Shown: positions 1 to 6,900 of the stretch, in pieces
Numbering within the stretch: position 1 is the stretch's first letter
Layout: the number at the start of each line of letters is the position of its first letter
Assembly (NCBI GenBank): GCA_019420425.1
Contig: JAHZHG010000021.1
Coordinates: 1-7,162 of the forward strand
Direction of reading: 5' to 3'
Source of the DNA: Clostridiales bacterium
Lineage (GTDB): Bacteria > Bacillota > Clostridia > Lachnospirales > Lachnospiraceae
Length of the DNA stretch: 7,162 nt
Translations under genes and position numbers: made by a program
The notes under the pieces: model-generated
Told to the model about the DNA's origin: nothing
What the model saw: the letters and a program-made list of their open reading frames with translations, nothing else
Database searches by the model: none

Positions 1-802
1 GAATATCGTCCCGGTCAATCCCTGCGTTTTCCGGCTCGTCAATCAGTACCACCGGCGAATCGGAAACGCAGGCAATATCTGCAATCATCAGGGCGCGGGA
101 CTGGCCGCCGCTCAGCTCTGTTATGCAGGTATCCGCAGAAAAACCTTCTCCCGCCAGCGCATTGGCGCACTGCATCACTTCACGGCACAATTCCTCTTCC
201 TGCCCGTCGCGCAGCCGCTCTCTCCGGCAGCGGGCATGAAGCCGGATGAATGCTTCGCAGGAAAGCTCCAGCACAAAATTCATGGTTTGGGAAAGGGAAG
301 CGCACAGACGGTTTTCCAGACCTGCCCGCTCCTCCTCTGAGGGAAAAGCTCCATTGATCCCTATTTTCCTCCCTGTGGGAGAATCTCCCGCCGCAATGTA
401 CGCAATATCCTCAAGAAGCCGCGTTTTCCCGGAGCCTGTGGGGCCGCAGATACATACCGTCTCTCCCCGGCGCAGGGTAAGGGCGTACTTTTCCGCCTTT
501 CCTTCTTTATCATGGCCGCCGGAAACGGTAATGTACCTTACCCCTGCCGGTTCTCCTCTGCCGATCTGCTCCCCTTCACCGCAGGCCTGGAGGATCTGCT
601 CCCTTAGCTCATCCCGGGTAATCCCTACGTCCCTGAGCCATCGGCCCGCGACCGAAGAAACCGCCTCGCCAAGGGGCATTTCCCCGCAGATTACCGGAAC
701 CGCATATTTTTCGAAACATGCGCCAACTGCCGGGTATTCCCGGAATACTTCACCCGTTTTCCGGCTAAATATCTGCTCAACTGCTCTTCTGTCCTCATTC
801 AT
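1..802 (-). CDS. Soluble ABC-type ATPase with extra N-terminal domain, 3' end outside window
   Basis: The frame is open from ATG 802 to the left edge, giving 267 residues without a stop; the C-terminal end is missing. An ABC ATPase domain is clear: Walker A G-P-T-G-S-G-K-T (120-127), a Q-loop candidate S-Q-T-M (171-174), signature L-S-G-G-Q (230-234) and Walker B V-V-L-I-D-E-P-E (251-258). In front of it is a separate region of about 75 residues. It contains F-R-E-Y-P-A-V-G-A-C-F-E-K-Y (20-33), V-I-C-G-E-M-P-L-G-E-A-V (37-48) and a closing helix. This recalls the small DUF1858/ScdA N-terminal domains (pattern P-x-x-x-x-V-F-E-K-x-G, C-C-G-G, L-x-E-A), but the match is by eye and weak. No membrane segment is present and the preceding importer already has its ATPase, so this is probably not a transport motor. 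The ATG at 802 overlaps the GTPase stop by 8 bases, and a TAA lies in frame just upstream of it. The role is unknown; a maturation or repair ATPase for the nitrogenase-like enzyme is an inference from position. Confidence 0.82.
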   Translation of the reverse strand, partial: MNEDRRAVEQIFSRKTGEVFREYPAVGACFEKYAVPVICGEMPLGEAVSSVAGRWLRDVGITRDELREQILQACGEGEQIGRGEPAGVRYITVSGGHDKEGKAEKYALTLRRGETVCICGPTGSGKTRLLEDIAYIAAGDSPTGRKIGINGAFPSEEERAGLENRLCASLSQTMNFVLELSCEAFIRLHARCRRERLRDGQEEELCREVMQCANALAGEGFSADTCITELSGGQSRALMIADIACVSDSPVVLIDEPENAGIDRDDI

Positions 803-1478
803 CCTGCCACTTTATCCTCCCTCCGGAACCGGAAGCGCCAATCCTCAGCTGTCCTGCACAGAACGTGCACACTGCAGCCGGCATGGTAAACCGCAGAAAT
901 TTTCCCCGTATTTCTTCAATCTCTTCCCCGCGGAGCATATCGTCTGCCAGGCGGTACGCCCCCTGGCCGGTCAGCCCATTCATAAAGCTGACCCTGGCTC
1001 TGGGATTTGCCTGATGAATATAATGAAGAAATACCTCCCGCTCTGCCGGAGAGACCAGGTCTCCCTTTGTCACGGCGATAAAGTCCGCATATTTCAGCAT
1101 GGGGCCCGCCTTGAAGGGCGCGGTAATTCCGGAAAGGCAGTCAATCACGCACACCGCCGGAATGCCCCGGATGTGGGGCGCGCATCTGCCGCACAGGCCT
1201 GCGCTCTCCGTGACCAGCACATCCAGCTTCTGTTCCCTGCCCCAGTCAAAGACCTCCTCTGCCAGGCTGGCAAAGTAGTGATCGGGGCAGATATTCCCGG
1301 AAAGATACTTTACCGACGGAATGCCTGCTTTTTCATAAGCCTGGTCATCGTCGCTGGAAATGCAGTCCAGCTTCATTACGCCAACGGATATTCCCCTCCC
1401 GATAAGCACGCCGGCCGCTTTCAGAATCGCCGCTGTTTTACCGCAGGCATGAGCGCCTGCAAAGGTAACTACCCTCAT
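795..1478 (-). CDS. HypB/UreG-like P-loop GTPase, probable metal-handling chaperone
   Basis: This 227-residue soluble protein belongs to the SIMIBI class of P-loop GTPases, nearest in look to HypB, UreG and CobW proteins that deliver nickel or other metals to enzymes. The P-loop is G-A-H-A-C-G-K-T (8-15). M-K-L-D-C (35-39) and S-S-D-D-D match the first switch region, where UreG and HypB have D-I-x-T-x-x-D. E-S-A-G-L-C-G-R-C (91-99) corresponds to E-S-x-G-N-L or E-N-V-G-N-L. T-K-G-D (137-140) is the base-specificity motif, a variant of N-K-x-D. Cysteines cluster at likely metal sites: C39, C64 in G-N-I-C-P-D-H, C96 and C99, and a C-terminal C-T-F-C (204-207). The start ATG overlaps the previous stop (ATGA) and there is no clear ribosome site, so translation is probably coupled. 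Its place after a metal-complex importer and nitrogenase-like enzyme suggests metal insertion or cofactor maturation. The metal is not identifiable, and a role unrelated to metals cannot be excluded. Confidence 0.78.
   Translation of the reverse strand: MRVVTFAGAHACGKTAAILKAAGVLIGRGISVGVMKLDCISSDDDQAYEKAGIPSVKYLSGNICPDHYFASLAEEVFDWGREQKLDVLVTESAGLCGRCAPHIRGIPAVCVIDCLSGITAPFKAGPMLKYADFIAVTKGDLVSPAEREVFLHYIHQANPRARVSFMNGLTGQGAYRLADDMLRGEEIEEIRGKFLRFTMPAAVCTFCAGQLRIGASGSGGRIKWQDE
814..824 (-). promoter_or_regulatory. Probable ribosome binding site of the last gene
   Basis: The minus strand reads GGAGGGAGGAT. It is 11 to 13 bases before the ATG at 802, longer than ideal, and lies inside the GTPase gene. 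It supports separate initiation of the last gene in addition to coupling through the 8-base overlap. Confidence 0.4.
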
Positions 1479-2260
1479 ACCAGATGCAGGGGAACCACGC
1501 TCTTATATTCTTTCCCCTGATAGTCAAACCGGTCAATATACACCTGTACAGAAAAAGATTTGCGCATATTTTCTTCGTTGATGATCTCCTCTGCTTCCCC
1601 GAATATATTGCTGCCGTCCCGGTTCAGGATGAGGGCTTTATCTGAAATTTTCAGCGCGTGCTCCGGATAATGGGTATTTACCACAGCGGAAATCCCCCGG
1701 GTCTTTGAAAGCTTCCGAATGGTCTCCAGAATAATCAGTTGGTTTTTAAAGTCCAGATTGGACTCCGGCTCGTCCAGAACCAGCATGGAGGGAGAGATGG
1801 TCAGCGCCCGCGCAATCAGTACCATCTGCAGCTCTCCCCCGCTCATCTCGGTACAGAGCTTTTCTTTCAGCTGGCTGATCCCGATATCCTCCATTGCCTG
1901 CATTGCCGCCGCCCTGTCCTCGGCTTTGGGCTGGGAAAAGGTGCCGAGATGGGCGCTTCTGCCCAGCGTCACCATGTCCAGCGCCGTATAGCCAAAGGCC
2001 GCCCCCTTTGCCTGGGGGACGTAGGCAATCTTCTGCCAGAATTCTTTATTCTTAATCCGGGAAATCTCCGTGCCGTCAATTTTAGACGTCCCCTTTTTCC
2101 ATTTCAGCAGCCCCATCATGCACTTAAGCAGCGTGGTTTTTCCCACACCGTTCGCGCCAAGTACGCTCATCACCTCTCCGTCTTTCACGGTAAAGCTGAT
2201 CTCATGGAGAATCTCCCTGGTTTTGTAGCCAAAAGAACCGCCTTCAACTGCAAACATCAT
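1475..2260 (-). CDS. ABC transporter ATP-binding protein of the FecCD-type importer
   Basis: This protein of 261 residues from the ATG at 2260 (263 from 2266) is the cytoplasmic motor of the importer. Counting from 2260, Walker A is G-A-N-G-V-G-K-T-T (35-43), the Q-loop glutamine is in Y-V-P-Q (80-83), the ABC signature is M-S-G-G-E (139-143), Walker B is M-L-V-L-D-E-P (159-165), the D-loop is S-N-L-D (167-170) and the switch histidine is in N-T-H (195-197). All residues needed for ATP hydrolysis are present. The short spacing and Y-T-A-L-D-M-V-T-L-G-R (91-101) are typical of FecE/BtuD/FhuC ATPases. The start at 2260 is chosen over 2266 because it has better ribosome-site spacing and forms an ATGA overlap with the permease stop. 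It also overlaps the next gene by 4 bases (ATGA). Its partner is clearly the permease just upstream. Confidence 0.95.
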   Translation of the reverse strand: MMFAVEGGSFGYKTREILHEISFTVKDGEVMSVLGANGVGKTTLLKCMMGLLKWKKGTSKIDGTEISRIKNKEFWQKIAYVPQAKGAAFGYTALDMVTLGRSAHLGTFSQPKAEDRAAAMQAMEDIGISQLKEKLCTEMSGGELQMVLIARALTISPSMLVLDEPESNLDFKNQLIILETIRKLSKTRGISAVVNTHYPEHALKISDKALILNRDGSNIFGEAEEIINEENMRKSFSVQVYIDRFDYQGKEYKSVVPLHLV

Positions 2261-3291
2261 GACCATGCACCTCCCGTTTTTCGCAAAAGAATAATAAATA
2301 CAGGCGCACCGATGATTGCCGTCAGGATAGAAATCGGGATTTCCGCCGCTGTGGCGGCGCGGGCAAAGGTATCCATGATAATCATGAAAAATGCGCCAAG
2401 ACTAATACTCAGCGGAATTACGCTGCAATTATTGTTCCCGCCGATCATGCGGGCGATATGCGGCACCAAAAGGCCCACCCAGCCCACCTGCCCGCACATG
2501 GATACGCAGGAGGCGGTAATCATCGAAGAGGCAAGGATAAACACCATCCGCATCAGCTGGATATTGATTCCCAGAGAGCTTGCCTCATCGTCATTCAGCG
2601 AGAGAATATTCAGCCGCCATCTGAGGACAAAAATAATCAGCGTACCCGCCAGAATAAACGGGATTCCCATGAGCAGATTGTTATAGGTGGCCCTGGACAT
2701 ACTGCCCATCAGCCAGTAGGTAATCACCGGAAGCTCATCCTCCGGATCGGCAATATATTTCAGCAGCGAGACAAGCGCCTCAAAAACCGCAGAAATCACC
2801 ATGCCGGCCAAAACAATCATTACAATACTGCTTTTTCCCCGCTTTTTGCCCAGGTTATAGGTAATAAAACAGGACAATAAACCGAATGCCAGGGCGCTGA
2901 ACTGGATGGATACCAGGCCTCCGCCAAAAACCATTACCAGTACGGCGCCAAAGGAAGCCCCGCTGGCTACCCCCAAAGTATCCGGCGTTGCCAGTGGGTT
3001 GGAAAAGAGCGCCTGAAAAGCGGCCCCTGCGCAGGAGAGCCCCGCTCCCACAGCCGCCGCCAGAATAATCCGCGGAAGCCGCACATTGAAAATGACGGTA
3101 TATCCGTTCTTATCCACCTCTGTACCGGAAATCCCGGAAAAGATAATCTTTACCGTTTCCGGAATGCTCAGCGAATATCTGCCTATTCCAAGGCAGATCA
3201 GCGCCGCGGCCACAGGCAGGGCTGCCAGGATGATGACAAGCGCTGCTGTCGAAATTCTTTTTTTCCCCAATCTAGCCATAAAGTCACTCAC
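2257..3291 (-). CDS. FecCD/BtuC-type ABC transporter permease
   Basis: This 344-residue polytopic membrane protein is the channel subunit of the importer and would act as a homodimer with the binding protein and the ATPase. FecCD-family marks are visible in order: a first membrane helix (about 13-36) ending L-G-I-G-R-Y-S-L-S; R-L-P-R (71-74); A-G-A-A-F-Q-A-L-F-S-N-P-L-A-T-P-D-T-L-G-V (88-108), the classic 'gaafQallrNPLAdPdlLGv' block; G-W-V-G-L-L-V-P-H-I-A-R (270-281), which forms the ATPase-coupling region; and E-I-P-I-S-I-L-T-A-I-I-G-A-P-V-F (317-332) near the end. The length is typical of the family. The start is uncertain: GTG at 3291 gives the longest form, while ATG at 3279 (residue 5) is also possible; neither has a good ribosome site. 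The stop overlaps the next gene. A stem-loop lies between this gene and the binding-protein gene. Confidence 0.95.
   Translation of the reverse strand: MSDFMARLGKKRISTAALVIILAALPVAAALICLGIGRYSLSIPETVKIIFSGISGTEVDKNGYTVIFNVRLPRIILAAAVGAGLSCAGAAFQALFSNPLATPDTLGVASGASFGAVLVMVFGGGLVSIQFSALAFGLLSCFITYNLGKKRGKSSIVMIVLAGMVISAVFEALVSLLKYIADPEDELPVITYWLMGSMSRATYNNLLMGIPFILAGTLIIFVLRWRLNILSLNDDEASSLGINIQLMRMVFILASSMITASCVSMCGQVGWVGLLVPHIARMIGGNNNCSVIPLSISLGAFFMIIMDTFARAATAAEIPISILTAIIGAPVFIILLRKTGGAWS
2269..2275 (-). promoter_or_regulatory. Ribosome binding site for the importer ATPase gene
   Basis: The minus strand reads GGGAGGT, followed by GC, then ATG (2266), GTC, ATG (2260), ATG (2257). The spacing is 2 bases to the first ATG and 8 to the second. 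The second ATG also shares bases with the permease stop as ATGA. Both facts favour 2260 as the main start. Confidence 0.65.
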
Positions 3292-3309
3292 TGCTTTCTA
3301 TAAGAATTA

Positions 3310-3339
3310 CCGCAGCCGGATTTCCGAAACCGGCTGCGG
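3310..3339 (-). promoter_or_regulatory. Intercistronic stem-loop between binding-protein and permease genes
   Basis: CCGCAGCCGG (3310-3319) and CCGGCTGCGG (3330-3339) are perfect 10-bp inverted repeats, eight of the ten pairs G-C, with a 10-base loop. The structure begins 7 bases after the binding-protein stop. On the minus strand the next bases are TAATTCTTATAG, which is not a clean run of T. It is therefore better read as a leaky terminator or a 3' protective hairpin than as an operon end. It could allow more binding protein than permease to be made, a common arrangement in importer operons. Confidence 0.75.
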
Positions 3340-3346
3340 CTAAGCT

Positions 3347-4471
3347 TTATTTACCTGACGCTTCTCTTGCCGGATTGTAAATATCCGCAAGATCATCGTC
3401 GGTGAGTGTCACGTTATAATATTTTTCATAGTAGTCCTTGATTTCCGTATCCAGGTCAAGCTCGGTGAAAAGCTCCGGCTGAATCGTCTTGGCCAGCCAC
3501 ATCAACGCCAGCGGCGTATCGGATGAGGGCGGGAACCAGCGGTACATTCCCAGCGGGAACTTGTAAACCTGGCCGTTCTTTACTGCGCTGACGTTGCTCC
3601 AGTCATGCCCCTCGATTGTGTTATTGTAGAGATCCTCCGGAAGATACGGGCTGAAATTGGTAATCAGAATGATGTCGGGATCCCACTCGTAAATCTGCTC
3701 CATGTTGATTTCCGGTGTGCTGGTCAATTCAGCTGCAACATTTCTGCCGCCTGCCGTCTCAATCCAGTATTGGCCAAAGAACCCGGAGCCGGAGGTGCGG
3801 ATAATGCCGTTGTCATAATTGAACAGAATCAGTACGCTCGGGCGGTCCTCGTCTGCAATTTCATCGGTTACGGCTTTAATCTCTGCCGCGGTTTCCCGTC
3901 CGGCTTCAATAATCTCATTTGCCGTCTCTGTCTCTCCATAAATTTCGCCGAGCAGGGCAATCCAGTTTGCGTAGGTTTCCACACAGTCGAAATCTGCCAT
4001 TGTGGTAGAAAATCCGACTGCCGTAATTCCTGCGTTGTCATACATTTCGCGTTCATCGGTATTGGCGGCAGAATAGAATACCACGTCAGGCTCCAGTGCC
4101 AGCAGCTCTTCAACGTTTACCTCTCCGTTTTCCACAAAACCGGTATCTGCATCCGCCAGCTCGGGGAATACGTTAATCAGATAGGAATTTTCTGCCGCAG
4201 CCATGGAGCTGGGATGGATTCCCACAACATCCTCCGCTGTACCTCTGAACAGGCAGTAAACAGACGGCAGCGGCAAAATAGAAGAAATCACCACCCGGTT
4301 AATCTCCGCCGGAAGCGTAACCTCCGCGCCGGTATGGTCAACGATCGTTCTGGTTCCGCTCTCTGCTTCGGAAGCCTCGGCGGCAAAGCAGCCGGCCGGT
4401 ACGCCCGCCATAAGCATGGCTGTTGCCGTCACACCTGCAAGAATCTTTTTTACCTTCATCTCTGTATTCAT
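3347..4471 (-). CDS. ABC transporter substrate-binding protein, FecB/BtuF type (Peripla_BP_2)
   Basis: This 374-residue protein is an exported binding protein of the class that captures ferric siderophores, haem, cobalamin and related metal complexes. The leader has lysines at 6, 8 and 9 and a hydrophobic core (about 10-26), ending at C28-F-A-A. C28 could be a lipoprotein cysteine, though the proline at -3 is atypical; otherwise signal peptidase I could cut after the A at 30. The mature part opens with T-I-V-D-H-T-G-A-E-V-T-L-P (42-54) and N-R-V-V-I, standard for the family. E-P-D-V-V-F-Y (127-133) and W-D-P-D-I-I-L-I (263-270) are the paired lobe strands, and P-L-G-M-Y-R-W-F-P-P (306-315) with S-S-D-T-P-L-A-L precedes the closing helices. 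The gap to the preceding gene is only 6 bases. AAGAAAGG abuts the ATG at 4471, so the in-frame ATG at 4459 (residue 5) is at least as likely a start. The ligand cannot be predicted; co-transcription with a reductase suggests it is that enzyme's substrate or cofactor metal. Confidence 0.92.
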   Translation of the reverse strand: MNTEMKVKKILAGVTATAMLMAGVPAGCFAAEASEAESGTRTIVDHTGAEVTLPAEINRVVISSILPLPSVYCLFRGTAEDVVGIHPSSMAAAENSYLINVFPELADADTGFVENGEVNVEELLALEPDVVFYSAANTDEREMYDNAGITAVGFSTTMADFDCVETYANWIALLGEIYGETETANEIIEAGRETAAEIKAVTDEIADEDRPSVLILFNYDNGIIRTSGSGFFGQYWIETAGGRNVAAELTSTPEINMEQIYEWDPDIILITNFSPYLPEDLYNNTIEGHDWSNVSAVKNGQVYKFPLGMYRWFPPSSDTPLALMWLAKTIQPELFTELDLDTEIKDYYEKYYNVTLTDDDLADIYNPAREASGK

Positions 4472-4477
4472 CCTTTC

Positions 4478-5629
4478 TTAGTTTTCATTTATGTTAACTG
4501 CACGTGCAATCAACATCGTAAGGTCATTCCCGAGATATTCGGGATATTCGTCCCAGTGAAGCTTGCTGGAAACGGCTGCATGGGGCAGCCCCAAAAAGCT
4601 CACGTCATCCCTGCGGATGATTTTCTGAATCTCCGGGTCGCCGATCACCGCAGAATACCTGCCGCTGTTTACCGCCTTTATCACGGAAGCTTCATCCGGA
4701 AAATCGAGGTCGTTTTCTGCGGCTATCCGTCTGTCCAGACCAAACACAGAGCCCACCGCAACCGGTATCTCTGCGGCAGCCAGGATTTCCTCGCGCAGCG
4801 CATTGGCCATCACCTGCTCGTGGATAATCAGAATCCCGCCGTCCCCCTCGAGCGACGTCCGGTAACCGGTATCCCCCGCAAGCTGTCCGGCAAAGCGCCT
4901 GCCGTCCCCTATGGGCATTCCGCAGACATAGGGAATCCCAAATCGCTTTTCCAGATACTCCGCCGCATCCAGGCCGGAACGGGAAACTACTATATTTATA
5001 TCTGCATCGCCGCAGTGTTCAATCTGCGCAATCGTCAGGCCCATTGCAAAATCCGCATTGATTTCATAGCCCAGCTTCCGGATAAAGTCCAGGATCAGGC
5101 CGCAGTTCCCTTTGTTCCCCACGTCCAGGGCGAGCATTCCCAGCACATTCGCCCGTTTTTTCCCGTCCTCATGCACGGTGCGCGCTTTGGCAAACCGGCG
5201 GATCAGCCGGAGAAACACATCAGACGCTCCCTTATCGTAATAATTCTGTCCGGTGGTGTTAAAGCCAAAGGACGGGATTCCCGAAGCGTACTCGGTTTCC
5301 GCCGCCATTCCCTCCAGGTCTGTCCCGATTACCATGGGGACCGGGCTGCCCAGATAGGCAATCAGTGTGGGATGCAGGACCTCTGCCGCCTCCAGCGTCC
5401 GCCGGATAAACTTGTCGTCATTGCCAAGGACAGCGTCCATCCGCCGCAGGCCGGAGCAGAACACGGCAGAGCGGGACCCCAGCCAACGCGGCTCGTCAAA
5501 ACCGGTATAGTTCCCGGTGCAGCCCGAAGCATCGTGCATCACTACGATTCCACCCAGGTCAAACAGCGCGGAAGCCGCCCCCGAGTAATCCGGTGCAAAG
5601 GGGGGAAGGGTAATACAAAGCCTGCTCAT
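4478..5629 (-). CDS. Nitrogenase component 1-like subunit (NifK/BchB-like), cysteine-poor partner
   Basis: This 383-residue protein is a second component 1 family member, short compared with NifK. C37 lies in H-D-A-S-G-C-T-G-N-Y, which matches H-G-S-Q-G-C in NifK. R-R-M-D-A-V-L-G-N (62-70) corresponds to the E-x-A-V-F-G-G segment. The third NifK cysteine should fall in I-A-Y-L-G-S-P-V-P-M-V-I-G-T-D-L (90-105), by comparison with I-A-V-S-T-T-C-M-A-E-V-I-G-D-D-L. Here the cysteine position is P96, preceded by S95. C5 and C58 are extra possible ligands. The later half has the expected repeated nucleotide-fold segments, including V-L-G-M-L-A-L-D-V-G (162-171) and A-V-I-G-D-P-E (327-333). The start ATG shares bases with the preceding stop (ATGA, 5629-5626). 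It presumably pairs with the preceding subunit and supplies one cysteine to a shared iron-sulfur cluster. It lies just before a transporter, a link between enzyme and uptake. Confidence 0.88.
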   Translation of the reverse strand: MSRLCITLPPFAPDYSGAASALFDLGGIVVMHDASGCTGNYTGFDEPRWLGSRSAVFCSGLRRMDAVLGNDDKFIRRTLEAAEVLHPTLIAYLGSPVPMVIGTDLEGMAAETEYASGIPSFGFNTTGQNYYDKGASDVFLRLIRRFAKARTVHEDGKKRANVLGMLALDVGNKGNCGLILDFIRKLGYEINADFAMGLTIAQIEHCGDADINIVVSRSGLDAAEYLEKRFGIPYVCGMPIGDGRRFAGQLAGDTGYRTSLEGDGGILIIHEQVMANALREEILAAAEIPVAVGSVFGLDRRIAAENDLDFPDEASVIKAVNSGRYSAVIGDPEIQKIIRRDDVSFLGLPHAAVSSKLHWDEYPEYLGNDLTMLIARAVNINEN

Positions 5630-6900
5630 ATAATCAACCCCGCTTCCTTAATCATGTGGCGTACATCTGCCTTACCGCGAAATGCTTCCACCAGCATATC
5701 CATCAGCCGGCAAATCCCGTCAAAGCCATAAAGCCCTTCATCCTCCATGATATTTACCACCTTTTCCGATCCGGTCATATAGCCGCAGTCAAACCCGATA
5801 CAGAGATATTTTTCTCCTTCATGGGGGAACCGGACTGCCTCCGGGCTCATGGGATTTTCAATAATCAGGTCAGGAACCAGCTCCCCCAGCGTCTCCAGGT
5901 TCGGCTTTTCGTGGGCCGCCACACTGTCCGAGGCGATCATCCCCACATTGAACCCATGCCTGACCAGCATCAGCGCCAGGGAATACGGCTTGAGCACCGC
6001 CTGATAATCTACGGCAATGGGATAATCCCCGATTACCGCCTGTGCCCCGCGGATGCTCTCCTCCGCCTGTGCCCGGAATTTTTCTGACGGTGAGGAAAAA
6101 TCCTCGCCCAGCCGTTCGGACAGCTCTACATAAAACGCTGAGATATCCTCTGGGTTATAATTTACATATGCGCGGATAAAGGGGATGCCCAGCTTTTTTT
6201 CCATCGCCTCTGCCGCCTTCAATGCAATGGGCGAGGTGACAATATTCAGCCGCGCCTCTGCCATTTCCTGAAATTCTGAAAAGGTATGGTAGTCAGAAAT
6301 ATGGGAAACCCGGAAGCCTTTTTCTCCCAGAAGCTGTTTTAAATCGCCGGAAGAATCAAAGGCAACGTTGCTGCCAATCACATTGACCATGCGATGTTTT
6401 TTCTCCCGTTTTTCCAGCAGGCTGAACATGTTCATATTGATGGTAATTCCAGGCGGATACGGGGTGTCCAGAGAGATCGGGTTCATTGTACAATGGCGGA
6501 ACTGTACTTCGGGATATGTATCCGACAGCTCTGCCAGAATCGGTTCATGGTCTGTTCCCAACAGATCATCCAGACAGGAGGTAAAGATAAAAAGCACCTT
6601 CGGCACCTTTTCCAATGCCGCAAACAGCTGTCCGACGCTGTCAATAATCATTCGTTCAAAATCCCCGGAAACAATGTCTGCTTCCGTGATAAACAGATAA
6701 GAAATCCTGTCCTTGATTCCGTTGACCGCCCCGCCCAGCGCACCGTGGCGGCCGCAGGCTGACGGGCAGACAAAAAGCTGGTGGCTCTCCGGAACCAGCG
6801 CCGCTATGCGCACCACGCCCCAACCGCCGTGGGCTGCGGATACGTAGTGCAGGGAGGTTGGGGTAAAGCATCTCTGATGTGAAGCACAGCGCTCACCCAT
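5626..6900 (-). CDS. Nitrogenase component 1-like subunit (NifD/BchN/CfbD superfamily), three-cysteine subunit
   Basis: This 424-residue protein is a divergent member of the oxidoreductase/nitrogenase component 1 family. The N-terminal cluster-binding pattern is visible. C11 comes first. C49 lies in C-P-S-A-C-G-R-H-G-A, which matches the G-P-V-G-C-G-Q-Y region of NifD. Next comes an E-A-D-I-V-S-G segment (72-79), the usual E-x-D-I-V-x-G. C109 lies in T-S-C-L-D-D-L-L-G-T-D (107-117), equivalent to C-P-I-G-L-I-G-D-D. The spacings C11 to C49 (38) and C49 to C109 (60) resemble those of NifD and BchN, with the first somewhat longer. Rossmann-like segments follow (V-N-V-I-G-S near 172; I-I-E-N-P near 346). 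There is no cysteine between 138 and 366, so no counterpart of the FeMo-cofactor cysteine is seen; C367 and C372 form a late C-I-G-F-D-C motif. The ATG at 6900 is chosen because of the strong ribosome site. The gene overlaps the iron-protein gene by 8 bases and the next gene by 4. It probably forms the larger half of a catalytic heterodimer; the substrate is unknown. Confidence 0.9.
   Translation of the reverse strand: MGERCASHQRCFTPTSLHYVSAAHGGWGVVRIAALVPESHQLFVCPSACGRHGALGGAVNGIKDRISYLFITEADIVSGDFERMIIDSVGQLFAALEKVPKVLFIFTSCLDDLLGTDHEPILAELSDTYPEVQFRHCTMNPISLDTPYPPGITINMNMFSLLEKREKKHRMVNVIGSNVAFDSSGDLKQLLGEKGFRVSHISDYHTFSEFQEMAEARLNIVTSPIALKAAEAMEKKLGIPFIRAYVNYNPEDISAFYVELSERLGEDFSSPSEKFRAQAEESIRGAQAVIGDYPIAVDYQAVLKPYSLALMLVRHGFNVGMIASDSVAAHEKPNLETLGELVPDLIIENPMSPEAVRFPHEGEKYLCIGFDCGYMTGSEKVVNIMEDEGLYGFDGICRLMDMLVEAFRGKADVRHMIKEAGLII

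Noticed and set aside
246..1520. A 424-codon open frame on the plus strand
   Set aside because: It is antisense to the GTPase and the last ATPase, both with intact P-loop motifs, and its product shows no recognisable fold.
3310..3339. Stem-loop as a full rho-independent terminator ending the operon
   Set aside because: The bases that follow on the minus strand are TAATTCTTATAG, not a run of T, and the permease and ATPase of the same importer lie directly downstream.
3347..4471. Naming the importer as a cobalamin (BtuFCD) or ferric siderophore system
   Set aside because: The binding-protein family spans many ligands and no ligand-specific residue pattern can be recognised by eye, so no symbol was given.
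3605..5731. A 708-codon open frame on the plus strand
   Set aside because: It lies antisense to the binding-protein and component 1 genes, which have clear family motifs. Its translation is rich in Arg, His, Cys and Gln with no domain pattern, typical of a shadow frame opposite biased coding DNA.
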